A stretch of DNA of 64,000 bases from Macrotrachela quadricornifera. Taxonomy: Eukaryota; Rotifera; Eurotatoria; Philodinida; Philodinidae. The position numbers and the translations under genes were made by a program. The stretch is taken from the NCBI GenBank assembly GCA_022393335.1, contig JAJEKB010021880.1, positions 569,378-633,377 on the forward strand, in the 5' to 3' direction. How positions within the stretch are numbered: position 1 is the stretch's first letter; every line of letters starts with the position of its first letter. Shown here piece by piece: positions 22,675 to 33,120 of the stretch. The notes below the pieces were generated by a model. The model did not search any database. It had not been told where the DNA came from and was given only the letters and a program-made list of their open reading frames with translations.

Positions 22675-24218
22675 CCCCCCCCCCCCCCCCACAGAATAGA
22701 AGCCCACTGGGCTTCTAATTTGTTTTGAAAATTATAAGTTTGAACATGGGCTTTTATTGCGATAAACTTTTTCATATTGCAGCTAAGATTTAATTGACTT
22801 ACACGCATAAATGGTCTTAAAAATTTACAGAGCGATATTATCAAATTGTCTGACAACTTTCAGAATACCCATAATAGTTTCTTAGGAACTAAGAACTGAT
22901 TACTAATTTTTTCTAGATTTAACATTATCAAATCGATAAAATAGTACGCTATTTACAGGATGTTTTACATTGACATACTCATCTACTCTCAGCATTTCGT
23001 AATCTTGCTATGAATACAAAAAATCGCGTTTAACATCATATACTGATTTTGGGCGTATCGAGTTTTGAAGGAATGTAAGAGAAACTTCTATTAGACATAC
23101 ATCAATGTAGTTCCGCTAGACGACTTCATCAGGATAGCTTATGCACAATTCAGATACGTAATGAGATATATTTTAATTGTCGCCGCAGAGATATAAAATA
23201 AACTTGTGACTGCACAATAAAAGTCTTTCACTTTTTAGAGATATGTAATTCAAATCTAATAAGTGTTATAAAAATTGATATTATATCATCTCACACTAGC
23301 ATGTTTTTAAATCTAATAAGTTGTCGCATAACTCATACTGCTCATAGGTTAGCTTTCTCAGAACTCTTGTACTTTAATCAAAGATTTGCTCATATTGCTG
23401 CTAAGTCAATAAAAAATCTGAACATTTTGAGGGGTGAGTTGTATATAATCTTATAAGTAGAAGAAACATAATAGCACAGTATTATTGCATGTCCGACCTG
23501 TAGTGGTATAAATTTGGTAGCAATAAAAAACGGCAAAAGTAAAAAAAAATATCCAAAGAAAAAATATCGAAGATGTTATTAATGCAGCTTCAGTACACCC
23601 ATTCGTCAACATCGCATGAATAATCTGCAGAAGGATCTATGTCCTACATTTGCATATGATTAGTATATGCTAACAGTGCATTAATAATACTTTCAATATT
23701 TTTTCTTTCGACATTTTTCATTTCTAACAAATTTATACATATCGTAATTTCGGTATGTATGCTCTTCACCGAAAGTCTCATCATCGAAATTAAGATTGTT
23801 GAATCAAAGTTTGTCGAAAATCTTATTTATAAAAAATTCGGACGTTGATATTAATGATCTCTATTTCTATGATATCCATTTCGGCGATAAGGCTTATCAT
23901 TCGTAATTTCCATTCAGTAATTCTTAGGCAATTATGCTTTATTAATAGGTATATGTAAAAATTTATTAACATTTGAAAGACGTTCATTTGTATGTTGAGA
24001 AGAAATATGCAATGTAAAGAAAATTAGATATATACACTGACTTACAATTAAATAGCAAGAAGCAGTGGACCATGTTATCCAATTTTTAAAATTGTTTATT
24101 TTGTGCTCATTTTGGATAGGGTGGGCTTCTAATATGTCTGAAAAGTTATGACCTTCAGATTGGGCTTCTATTATAGGGTGGACTTCTATTCTGTGGGGGG
24201 GGGGGGGGGGGGTGGGGG
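22675..24218. mobile_element. poly-C/poly-G-ended inverted-terminus element
   Basis: Begins with a 16-base C tract (22675-22690), then acagaatagaagcccact. It ends with ggtggacttctattctgt and a G tract (24195-24218). The ends are therefore exact inverted copies over C(n)ACAGAATAGAAG. A second copy of tgggcttctattat lies just inside the right end. The 1.5-kb body has no coding frame but has nested hairpins, for example near 23557-23590 against 23677-23712. The element splits a degenerate repeat array. It is related to the element at 11809-13571. Confidence 0.7.
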
Positions 24219-25420
24219 GTCCTTTGGGGTCCTCGGGGACTATACCATTGGAGTACCCTTAGGTCCTCAAGTACTAGATTTAGGAGTACCTTTAGATTCT
24301 GAACTACTATATTAAGGATGCATTCTTAAGTCCTCAACTATCATATTATGGTAAAATCCTTAGATCCACAAGTGCTATATTTGGCGAGCATCTTTGAAGT
24401 TCTCAAGTACTATGCTATGGAAGTATTCTTGGGTCATCAAGTGTTATATTGAGGGCATCCTTAGGTCCTGAAGTGCTATATTACGAGAGTATACTTAGGT
24501 AATGAAGTGGTATATTTTGATGACGTCCTTAAGTCATTATGGGCTATCTTATAGAGTACACAGAGATCGTTATGAGTGATTCCCTAGCCTGTAGGTACGG
24601 CCTGAATCAAGAAAAATTCTCTGTGTTTATCTGCACGGTAGTAGCTTGAATCTGCAGTCAAGAGACCTAGTGGATCCGCTCGATCCATGCTCTTAGTTTG
24701 AACAAAATAAATAAATTACTGTTGTGCCAACAATATATAGCAATTAAAAGTTATTTCATTGAATTATTTTTTTCAATAGGAAAGTTAATGCAGAAGCTTA
24801 TACCTGAAAATTTAGCACACCGAACGCACTCTTCTTAGAATGGATTATTTGTCTAAATCCAGTCCTGTTATATTTAATGAATTCGGTTATAAGAAGTAGC
24901 ACGGATAACGACGATCCACTAAGTCCCTTGACTTTAGAATTAAACTACTACCCTTCGGACCGACATACGGCAATTTTTTAGATTAACACCATGGCTACAC
25001 TTAAGCGGATAGCTGTTGAGGACCTCGAATTACTCCAAAATTATAGCGTTTCACGACCTAAAGGTTCTCTGAATATATAATGATTCAGGACCTAGGGATA
25101 CCCAGACAACATTGCATTTGAAAATCTAAAGATAGTCTAATGCATAGTATTTAAAATGTAGGTGTACCTTCATAACATAGCTTTAAAACACCTAATACTG
25201 CCTTCCTAATAAAGCACCTGTGGACCTGAGAATATCCAGACAATATAACTCTCAAGGACCTAAGAGTACTTCCATAGTATAGTACTTGAAAACGTAAGGG
25301 TATACTCATAATATAGCACTTGAGGAACTAAGGATACCTCCATTATATAGTACTTGGGGAGCTAAGGGTACCTGAATAGTTTAGTAGTTGAGGATCTAAG
25401 GGTTCTCTGAAAGGTTTTGT
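24219..25420. repeat. degenerate ~42-bp repeat array arranged as a foldback
   Basis: About eight units like taggtcctcaagtactatat plus aggagtaccct run forward from 24240 to 24560. They are followed by cacggtagtagcttgaatct and gacctagtggatccg (24640-24680). After a spacer the same blocks return reversed: cgacgatccactaagtccct near 24910, aactactacccttcgg near 24945, then reversed units (gaggacctaagagtacttcc) to 25420. Centre near 24800. No coding sequence. Confidence 0.65.
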
Positions 25421-25539
25421 TTGTGCGATGGAAGGAGAATGGAGAGATATTGCGTAGAAACCTGGAAAGACAGAGTGATTTTCGAGATTAAAACCCGCAC
25501 GATTGCCATGAGAATTTACAAAAATCAGTCTTTATTCTT

Positions 25540-25649
25540 TATTTTAGCTTTATTTTTACAAATAAAGATTTTCTTTATTTTTATAAAATAAAGATAAAGT
25601 AAATCTTTATCGTTAATTTATAAAGTAAAGGTAAAGTAACATCCCTACT
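25540..25649. repeat. TAAAG-rich repeat with hAT-like terminus
   Basis: Runs of taaag/ctttat end in taaagtaacatccctac at 25649, whose reverse complement gtagggatgttactttac resembles a hAT end. No partner terminus is found. It may be a remnant of the same design as the short-motif hAT elements. It abuts the outer edge of arm B. Confidence 0.35.
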
Positions 25650-25748
25650 GCTGAATTAGTCATAGTTCGTGATATTTAATCTTCCTCAAATTAATTTTTT
25701 CTATCAAAACCATGAGTATCAAATTTTATATCAGCATGAAATAATTTT

Positions 25749-26602
25749 TATGCTTATTTATAGTTTTTTTTTAATTTGCAATAATTAACGTAAGATCACA
25801 AATAGAGATAATATAAACATGATGGAAGAAGGAGAAGAGATACATAAAATAGAAGACGAGAAATAAAAGAAGAAGAGCACAGTTTCGAAAGATAAATAAG
25901 GATAAAAAACCTAAGTAAGTGAAGGATTCTGGGAAAAGTTTAAGTACTTCAAGCTCATGTAATTCATAAAGTAGCACTAAGAGGTTCAACGGAACTGATG
26001 AGAGTCACATTAATGCTTTTTCTAACACTGAATAGTGTGGTATAAATCGTTTCGATTTGTTTAAACTTGTAATTGAGAACTCCTAATTCAACGAGGTCGT
26101 TCTAAAAACCAAAAGTTTGGCTTTCTCAAAAAATAGAAAACCATTTATATGATCTAACGGGACAATTTAGTATTTGTTTCAATACGATCCACATCTATTC
26201 TCAAGTGAAGATTCATCGAGGATAAACAAAACAACAACCTGTCGCTCCATTCGGGGCAAAATAGAGTACGGCAACGTGAAGTAAAATACATATGTGAAAG
26301 TTCATTACGCTCTACTGAAGTAAACAATGGGTAGATAGAAAAAATCCAAATAAATATTGTAAAAACATGTGAATAAAATAATGTTTTATGAAGATGAGGA
26401 GACGAATATCCAAAAATCCTAAACGACCTAATAATAGATGCACGTTTTCTTACTTTCAACTCAATATTTTTTATCAATTTATCCCAACCCATCTTAGAAG
26501 ATATTATATAACGCAAATATTTATATTCGGATTTCCTTTTTTCTCTATTCCCCCATTTCCGTCAGATTTAATATTAAACGAAGAGTTATCTATGCTTATT
26601 TA
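25749..26602 (-). mobile_element. 5'-truncated non-LTR retrotransposon (LINE)
   Basis: An insertion of about 830 bp lies between two copies of tatgcttattta (25749-25760, 26591-26602). It begins with a T run on the plus strand, a poly-A tail on the minus strand. The minus strand encodes a degenerate C-terminal LINE region: RSFRIFGYSSPHLHKTLFYS, FTIFIWIFSIYPLFTSVERN and a CRTLFCPEW motif (26154-26516). A second unsupported frame lies at 25771-25989. The pattern fits the domain that follows reverse transcriptase in rotifer LINEs. Arm A carries the uninterrupted sequence (gatgcatatttagttttctc in reverse), so the insertion happened after the duplication or in only one copy. Confidence 0.75.
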
Positions 26603-27696
26603 ATTTTCTCTTACAGCTGTATACAAAAAAATTACGTATACAGAAACGAATAGAACGCAAAAAATTTATAAAAATAATATTCTCACCTCTGTATTTAAAT
26701 ATTTTTATCTTTCTCTCTCTTGTCTAAATCATTATGTTTTTCATCCATCTGTCGTCGCATACAACTTATTTTCGATTTTCCTCTGTTGCCATAATCTTTT
26801 CACACCAATTGTACATGTGTATGATTGTCTTATTTCATCTACTTTAGTCATCATTGACGTACTTTTTCATTCAGTATTTTCTGCCTTGTGTGTTTTCCTA
26901 CTTTTAATGCTGAAAACGTCTGTTAAGACACATTTCTACTTTGTACTCTTATAAGTAGACAAATATATAGTTACATAGTTAGTTAGATCGATAGATTAGT
27001 ATATGACTAGTCAAACAAATTTACTCAACTAAAACAGAAAAAAAAATATCGAAGATAAAATGTCAAAAGGAAGACTATTAAACTACAAAGATTTCGAAAA
27101 CAAAATGCTGAATTATAACAATGTGAATAGAAACATTATTATTTGTGCTCACTCGCATTTCGACACTTTTACATTCGATATTTCTATCAATATATTGTTC
27201 CACCTTTGTCTTAAGCTTAGAATTGAGTTTACAAGCTGAAATTTAGTTAATATAGTGTTTAAACGAAGAGTTAAATACATAAGTAGTCAGTTGTGTAGTT
27301 GAACGCAATTAGATAATTGCGCATATCTTTTGCACACACAAGGAGTGATTTTATTGATTTTCTTATTTAACGACTAAACAGATGAAATTTTAGAAGGGTT
27401 ACCTCAAGTGAAGAAAATTTTAAAAAAACGTAAAAAGGAGTTAAAGGATTAAAAGGACTAAAGAAATCAAATAGACTGACACAATTAAAAGAATCAAAAG
27501 AAGTAACAGGAGCCAAAGAGCTAAAACTGAGAAAAAATAACAAAAGAAATAACTGAAAGGAAAGAAAAAAATATACAGCGATAATTTTCATTTCTCGTAG
27601 GCCTATAAATCATTTGTTTTTCTTCTTCTGTTATGGTGTGTTTTTATTGTTTCAACACTTGACTTTTTCGTTTCCTCTTGCAGATATACTTAATCA
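26603..27696. other. duplicated 5' flank of copy B
   Basis: Matches 10458-11600 in reverse. No exon is recognised. A pyrimidine tract (tttttcgtttcctcttgcag) ends 13 bases before the ATG at 27697 and could be a splice acceptor with an untranslated upstream exon. The matching A sequence is cttttcctcttgcagacac. Confidence 0.4.
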
Positions 27697-28416
27697 ATGT
27701 CAGTAATCATGCATGCTCATTTTATGCTTCTTCTAATTTTAACAAGTTCATCTAAAGCCATCATTCCAGCTGCAACAATTAACTTCGATGCCGCTGAAAT
27801 CTACAATCTAACCGATGTATTTAGGTCGAAATTACCGGCCATTGCCCATCAAAGTAATTCAGCCATATGTGACATGATAAATACTTGCTGTCCATTTATT
27901 AAACCACGCTTACCTGAGTTTGTAAACAGTGCTAGCGTTAGTAGTGATAGCAACAAACTGATGGAATTATGCATGGGAAATCAGTCTACTGAATCCTTCT
28001 TTAATTCATGTCCAATAACCAATCAATTTACACAGATTGCTCAGGACAAAGATTTTCAGAAATACCTCGATGCACTCACAGGAATTGCAAGTGAATTAGA
28101 AACACCTAATATTATCGTACAAAGTTCATGTTCACCCGATGAGACTTATGCTGTACTTTGTAATTGGACTCAAAGAAATCAAATTGAATCATGTCAACGC
28201 AAAAATCTTCAGTATGTGACACAGCATTATAGTGATAATGACTATCAAATATTCATACAGCAGAGTAAGAAAAATCTTCATTTGCTTACCGATGCTCTCA
28301 GCAGAGCCTTTCCGACGAACAATGCAGCCAAAACAATGTCATTGATCTGCGCTCAAAGAACGGTGCAAATACTATTTGTCTTATTAGGTCTTCTGCTTCC
28401 AGTACTTTGGTATTGA
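27697..28416 (+). CDS. secreted, probably GPI-anchored Cys protein (copy B)
   Basis: 239 residues in one exon, paralog of the copy at 9741. Signal peptide MSVIMHAHFMLLLILTSSSK. The conserved core includes CDMINTCCPFIKPRLPEF, ELCMGNQ, SSCSPDETYA, LCNWTQRNQIESC and VTQHYSDNDYQIF. The C-terminus is hydrophobic (VQILFVLLGLLLPVLWY), as in a GPI signal. The C-terminal half is almost unchanged between the copies, while the region around residues 85-140 differs more. Downstream sequence to about 28560 is also shared with arm A. Family unknown; a surface or secreted role is inferred from the topology. Confidence 0.7.
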   Translation: MSVIMHAHFMLLLILTSSSKAIIPAATINFDAAEIYNLTDVFRSKLPAIAHQSNSAICDMINTCCPFIKPRLPEFVNSASVSSDSNKLMELCMGNQSTESFFNSCPITNQFTQIAQDKDFQKYLDALTGIASELETPNIIVQSSCSPDETYAVLCNWTQRNQIESCQRKNLQYVTQHYSDNDYQIFIQQSKKNLHLLTDALSRAFPTNNAAKTMSLICAQRTVQILFVLLGLLLPVLWY

Positions 28417-28842
28417 AAATGAACAATATCGGTTATCAAAACTTAAATAACTTTAGCCTATCGCTTTTCATAGCTATCCGTTCTGTACCCATTTTGCTTT
28501 ATGTATCCTGGTCTTTACTTTTCGTTTTTAAGAGTGAATATAATAAATTTAACTAAAGAATTTGAAATTGCTTGATAATTCCCCTCGTTTGTAGAAATAC
28601 ATATAAATTTAAACATATACATCTACACAGGTTGGCTCTCTTATAGTTAAACTATTCGATTTCCTTTTCAGTCAACACAAATGGTTGTGTATTAGAATAT
28701 TTGCTCAAAACCAAGATCCATTTGAACAATAGTACTTTTAATTATATAAAAACTTGATAAATACTGACTCAAAAAAAGGATAATTTTCATCGACGATTGA
28801 AATATACCAGAATAGATCAGTAGTCAGTGTACACTCCCAAAA

Positions 28843-30498
28843 CTCGTAAAGGCGTTTTGAGCAGATTTGTATGTTCATATCGAATGACTGAAAAATGGAT
28901 AAGTAAATGATATCAAAAATTAAGTTATATTATTTTTTATTTTGGACATAAAAAAAGACAAAAACATACACCAATCTCTTGAGATGAGTCAATATAGTTT
29001 TTTAAGAGATCAGTGTAATTTTTCACGCATGGTGTAAAGAATATTATTTGCTTGTACATAATGTATATTATGCGCTAGGCTTTTAACATACTCTAAACTG
29101 ACGTGTATTTCGATAATGATAGATGTTCTGTACGTTTTACTTTCACTTCAAACACTTATCATCAGAAAGACTATGAGACAACAATGAGTTTTATAATTTT
29201 CATCGTTTTGATTCCAATTCGTCTCAGTCAAAATCGACTTGTAATGAAAGTAGATCAGAGCAAAACAAATCTACATATTATTTTACTTTTACAGCTATCT
29301 CTAACCGATCATTACTGACCAGTTTCATAAGAAAACTAGAATGGTTACTTGGCATTCATCTTTTTTCCCACTAGTGTTACAAATGACCGAGATACAAGCC
29401 AAAAACTTCGACATTTATTAGAACATTACAAAACTTAGGTATAGATAACGACTGGACTCTTATTTGTTTCTTTTTTGAGAACGACTGTAATTTTCTTTAG
29501 TTTCGAGAAATTTCAAATAGTGAAAGACAATACTGATAATGTAGAGCGTATGAATGAGAATCTAGATTAGGAAAAGTATAAAAATTAATTTAAAGTTTCG
29601 ATAATTTTCCAACACTCAGCATACATCTCCACGTTAACGACGATAATGCAGCTCAAAGACCTTTAAAGTTTTTGTATCAACCAACGATGAATAGACTTTT
29701 TTTTTATAAAACCTACAGTAGGTCAGTCATGCGACTGAACAATTATAATATACAAAAAATTCTCCAATGATAGTGTTTGTTCAGTTTTCGAACTAGACTG
29801 TATTCAAATGATATTCCTTAAAAGATCGAAGAGTTCGTCTCACACAAGAATTATTCTACCACTACTCGTGTTTCTAACAATATTTCTTTATCCATTGTAT
29901 AAGAACTAATTCTTTTGGTAATGTGTGAAAAGCTAATGAAAATAATCTCGAAAAACGTTGCTAGAAAACAATACCTAGAAAAAAATAATTTCGAAAAATT
30001 CTAAACTCTTATCAAGAAAAAGCTTGAGACAAGAGATTCAAGAGTGAGTCTGAAGAGAAATAGTGTGAAAATTGATGATGAGAGTAAAGCGTAAAAATGA
30101 AGGTATGCAGAAATTGCCAAGATGCGAAAATTCTAAATTTTTAATTTCGAGATCTCTTTTTTTCGAGGTTTTTTACTTTTAGAGCTCTTTACAGCAATTC
30201 ATTTCTCTTTTTTTATATCCTTTGAAAAAAATGATATGTATGTGATACAGAGCTTGTTATAGTAACCTTTGAAAAATAGAAAAGTTGCTCTGACGGTACT
30301 ACTAATTCTTTAGATAATCCACCATTCACTCCTCATACGTAGTTCAATCTATTTTACTAATTAATAGAGATATAACTACTGATATGAATAGATGTATATG
30401 GCGGAAATATTACCGCTAACACTGTATGTACGTTTACTTTGAAGCAAATGTAACTAATAAATAAATGTTCTTTTGTAATCAAGCTAACCATGTACATA
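28843..30498. other. intergenic, no gene supported
   Basis: AT-rich. Short frames such as 29103-29318 lack support. Confidence 0.35.
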
Positions 30499-31805
30499 TA
30501 CAGCTGTGTTCAAAAAAACTTGGACAAAATTACGTTTTTTTGCCCATTAAAAGCAGTTACAAAGCCAATATTTCTATGGACGACTCATCAGTAGCTATAC
30601 AATACGTTCACCATACAGAAGTGTGATTTCTTTTCTTTTCGATACAATATACTGAATCATGATGTCAACCAGTGAATTAAAAAATCATAATATCTCGATA
30701 TTGCATTATTGAAACAGAGGTATACGATCTGCTCGTGTTATTCATCAGAAAACAGATATTCCACGAAGTACTGTCTATTACAATATCAATAAATTAAAAC
30801 GAACAAATTCACTTATAATCGAGATGGAAATAGTCGACCACGTGTACTTAGTAGAATAGAAAAAAAAAGCTATTGGTCAATATTTTCGACGCAACAATGA
30901 AATAACCCTTAAAGAAATAAAAGCAAAATTATCAAGAACGTATCATTCATCAGTATCTACAGTAACAATACAACATCATCTTCATGAATATGGTTATAGG
31001 GGTGTTTTACCAAAAAGTACGTATATGTTAAAACCTGAAGATAAACAACGGCGTGTACAATGGGCTAAACAACATAAAAACGATGATTTTACACGCATCA
31101 TTTTTACAGATGAATCTTCTTTTCAACTTTTTCATAATACTATTCATCGTTGGTTGAAATGTCCAAATGATATATATAAACGTATGCCTAAAAATCGTCA
31201 AAAAGTTCATGTGCGGGATGCTATTAGTGTGAAAGGTGTATTAACGTGTCACATTTAGATGCAATCTTGATGGTCGATATTATGTTCCTGCTGCTAGGCG
31301 TAAGTAATAAACGGAAACAATGCAACAAGTATTTATTTTTTTTTTCATTTTAGGCCAATTTCATCGAAATTGGCGTTTACAACAAGACAATGACCCAAAA
31401 CATCGAAGTAACATTAGTAGACAATTCATAAGTGATAATATACCGAAATTATCAGACTGGCCATCGAACATTTCCGATGTTAATCTCATCGAGAACATTT
31501 GGTCGATCGTAAAACGCAAAGTTGAAAAGAGAAAACTCAAAAATATTGATGAACTTGAAACTTTTTTTTGCTGAAGAATTCAAAAATATTGAACTTACTG
31601 TTGTAAAAAATGGTGTGATGTCCATGAAAAACAGATATTTATCTCTTATTTCTTCTAAAGGTGAACACATAAAATATTGAAATATAGTGTTCGATAGTAC
31701 TCGTCGTAGGCTATCAACCAATATATACAAATGTTTAAGAATGACATATATGTAGGAAAATATTGACATAACAAATTGTCCAAGTTTTTTTTAAAAACAG
31801 CTGTA
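30499..31805 (+). mobile_element. Tc1/mariner transposon, inactive
   Basis: The element spans 30501-31803. Inverted ends are cagctgtgttcaaaaaaact and aagttttttttaaaaacagctg, with TA at both edges. The transposase (about 30660-31680) reads through RGIRSARVIHQKTDIPRSTV (HTH region), PRVLSRIEKK, IIFTDESSF (first Asp), RLQQDNDPKH (second Asp) and SDVNLIENIW (catalytic Glu). Exactly 34 residues lie between the second Asp and the Glu (D34E), the Tc1 class. A 54-bp GT-AG intron (31300-31353) restores PAARRQFHRNW. Stops and A-run frameshifts (near 30713, 30861 and 31572) inactivate it. Confidence 0.88.
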
Positions 31806-31838
31806 TATTATTCACCATGCTATTCTTAATTCTAACAG

Positions 31839-32543
31839 GTGGGCCATAGAGAAAGACTCTCTGAGTATGTTGTGTTTTTCTCACCTATAATTCAGCTTAG
31901 AAAAACAACTTTTTTATAGAAAAGTTCTTCGTCAAATTTTCTACCAAAAACACATAAAGTATTTAGAAAAGTTTTCTTGAAGGTAAGACTTTTTAAAGAC
32001 CTTCTTTCGATGATTATTTTGGTAAAAACAATTTTTGAGCTCTATTGACAAATAGGGATGTTAGCCGAAATACTAAACAACCTTGAAATGCAGTTTTTTT
32101 TCTGATCAATAAGTATAAAAAGTCGGTTAGCACATCTTAAAATGACTATATTGTGAAGATATATGAGATAGCTAGTTTTGTAGAGGAAAATTTGCTCTAC
32201 AAAACCCTTCAAGTGGTTTCTCAGATACACTGGGATCTCACTATACTATATTATAGAGCAAACTTTCCTATATAAAACCTACTGAGTCACATTCCTCCAT
32301 AGTACAACAATTTTGAGATATGCTAATCCTACCAAAAATTTCTTGTTTGAAAGTTATCTATCTTGGACAAATCGGTTGCATCACATCTCACAATATAATG
32401 AAAACTATTCAAAACAATAAAAATATCTACGTTTTGTAGAGAATTTGACGAGAAATCTTTCTATAACAAAGTTGTTTTTCTAAGCTGAATAATAGATCAG
32501 AAAAATCTAAAATACTCAGAGGACCTTTCCGTATAGACCACCC
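31839..32543. repeat. long foldback next to the Tc1 element
   Basis: ggtgggccatagagaaagac, then ctctgagtat and ttcagcttagaaaaacaact (31839-31915), pair with reversed copies at 32465-32543 (agttgtttttctaagctgaa, atactcagag, gaccacc). Pairing continues inward (gtcaaattttctacc against gtagagaatttgac). About 705 bp, non-coding. Confidence 0.8.
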
Positions 32544-33120
32544 ATTATATGGCATAATAAAATACAATTGTAATGTATCTCATACCAGTATTCACTCAAT
32601 GTGTTTAGTAACTGCTTTGCTCATCATCTAATTTAATTAATCCATAGATTAAGATTAGAAGTCTTTTTCAACAAAAAATCTACTTTAGACCTATAAGGAC
32701 AATTAAATAATATGATGTTTTACACTATTTATAAAGAATTTTCCGATTTATTTCTGTTCCTTAACGAAAATCTCCAGCGATAATTGCCAGCATGGATTTG
32801 AACAATCAGAATAAATAAACCAGCGATATCTATTGAAATAAAATGCTTTATTCTTTAACAATGACATAAATTATATTATCAGTAAGATATTTTAATAGTA
32901 ATAATACAAATATGAGTAATATTTATACAGAACGATAACAAGAAAAAAAAAGGTTGTTTGATATCATTGAAATTAATTTTTGCTGACTCAATGTTTATCG
33001 CAGAAGAAAGGCATTCTTTTTTTTTTGATACCACTATAGTGTGTTCTCATAAAACAGTCTATAAATTTTCATCGTCATAGAATATCCAACAGAATTAATT
33101 TAATTGAAAATAGAAATAAG
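32544..33120. other. intergenic, 5' flank of secreted gene
   Basis: No gene. A poly-T run lies at 33018-33027. The sequence immediately before the ATG at 33121 is A-rich. Confidence 0.35.

Larger units (their letters stand above)
25650..28842. repeat. arm B of large inverted duplication
   Basis: Reverse complement of arm A (9310-11755), but with a retroposon insertion at 25761-26590. Homology runs from tgctgaattagtcatag (25651) to about 28842, where it ends abruptly. It includes the complete copy B gene. Confidence 0.85.
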
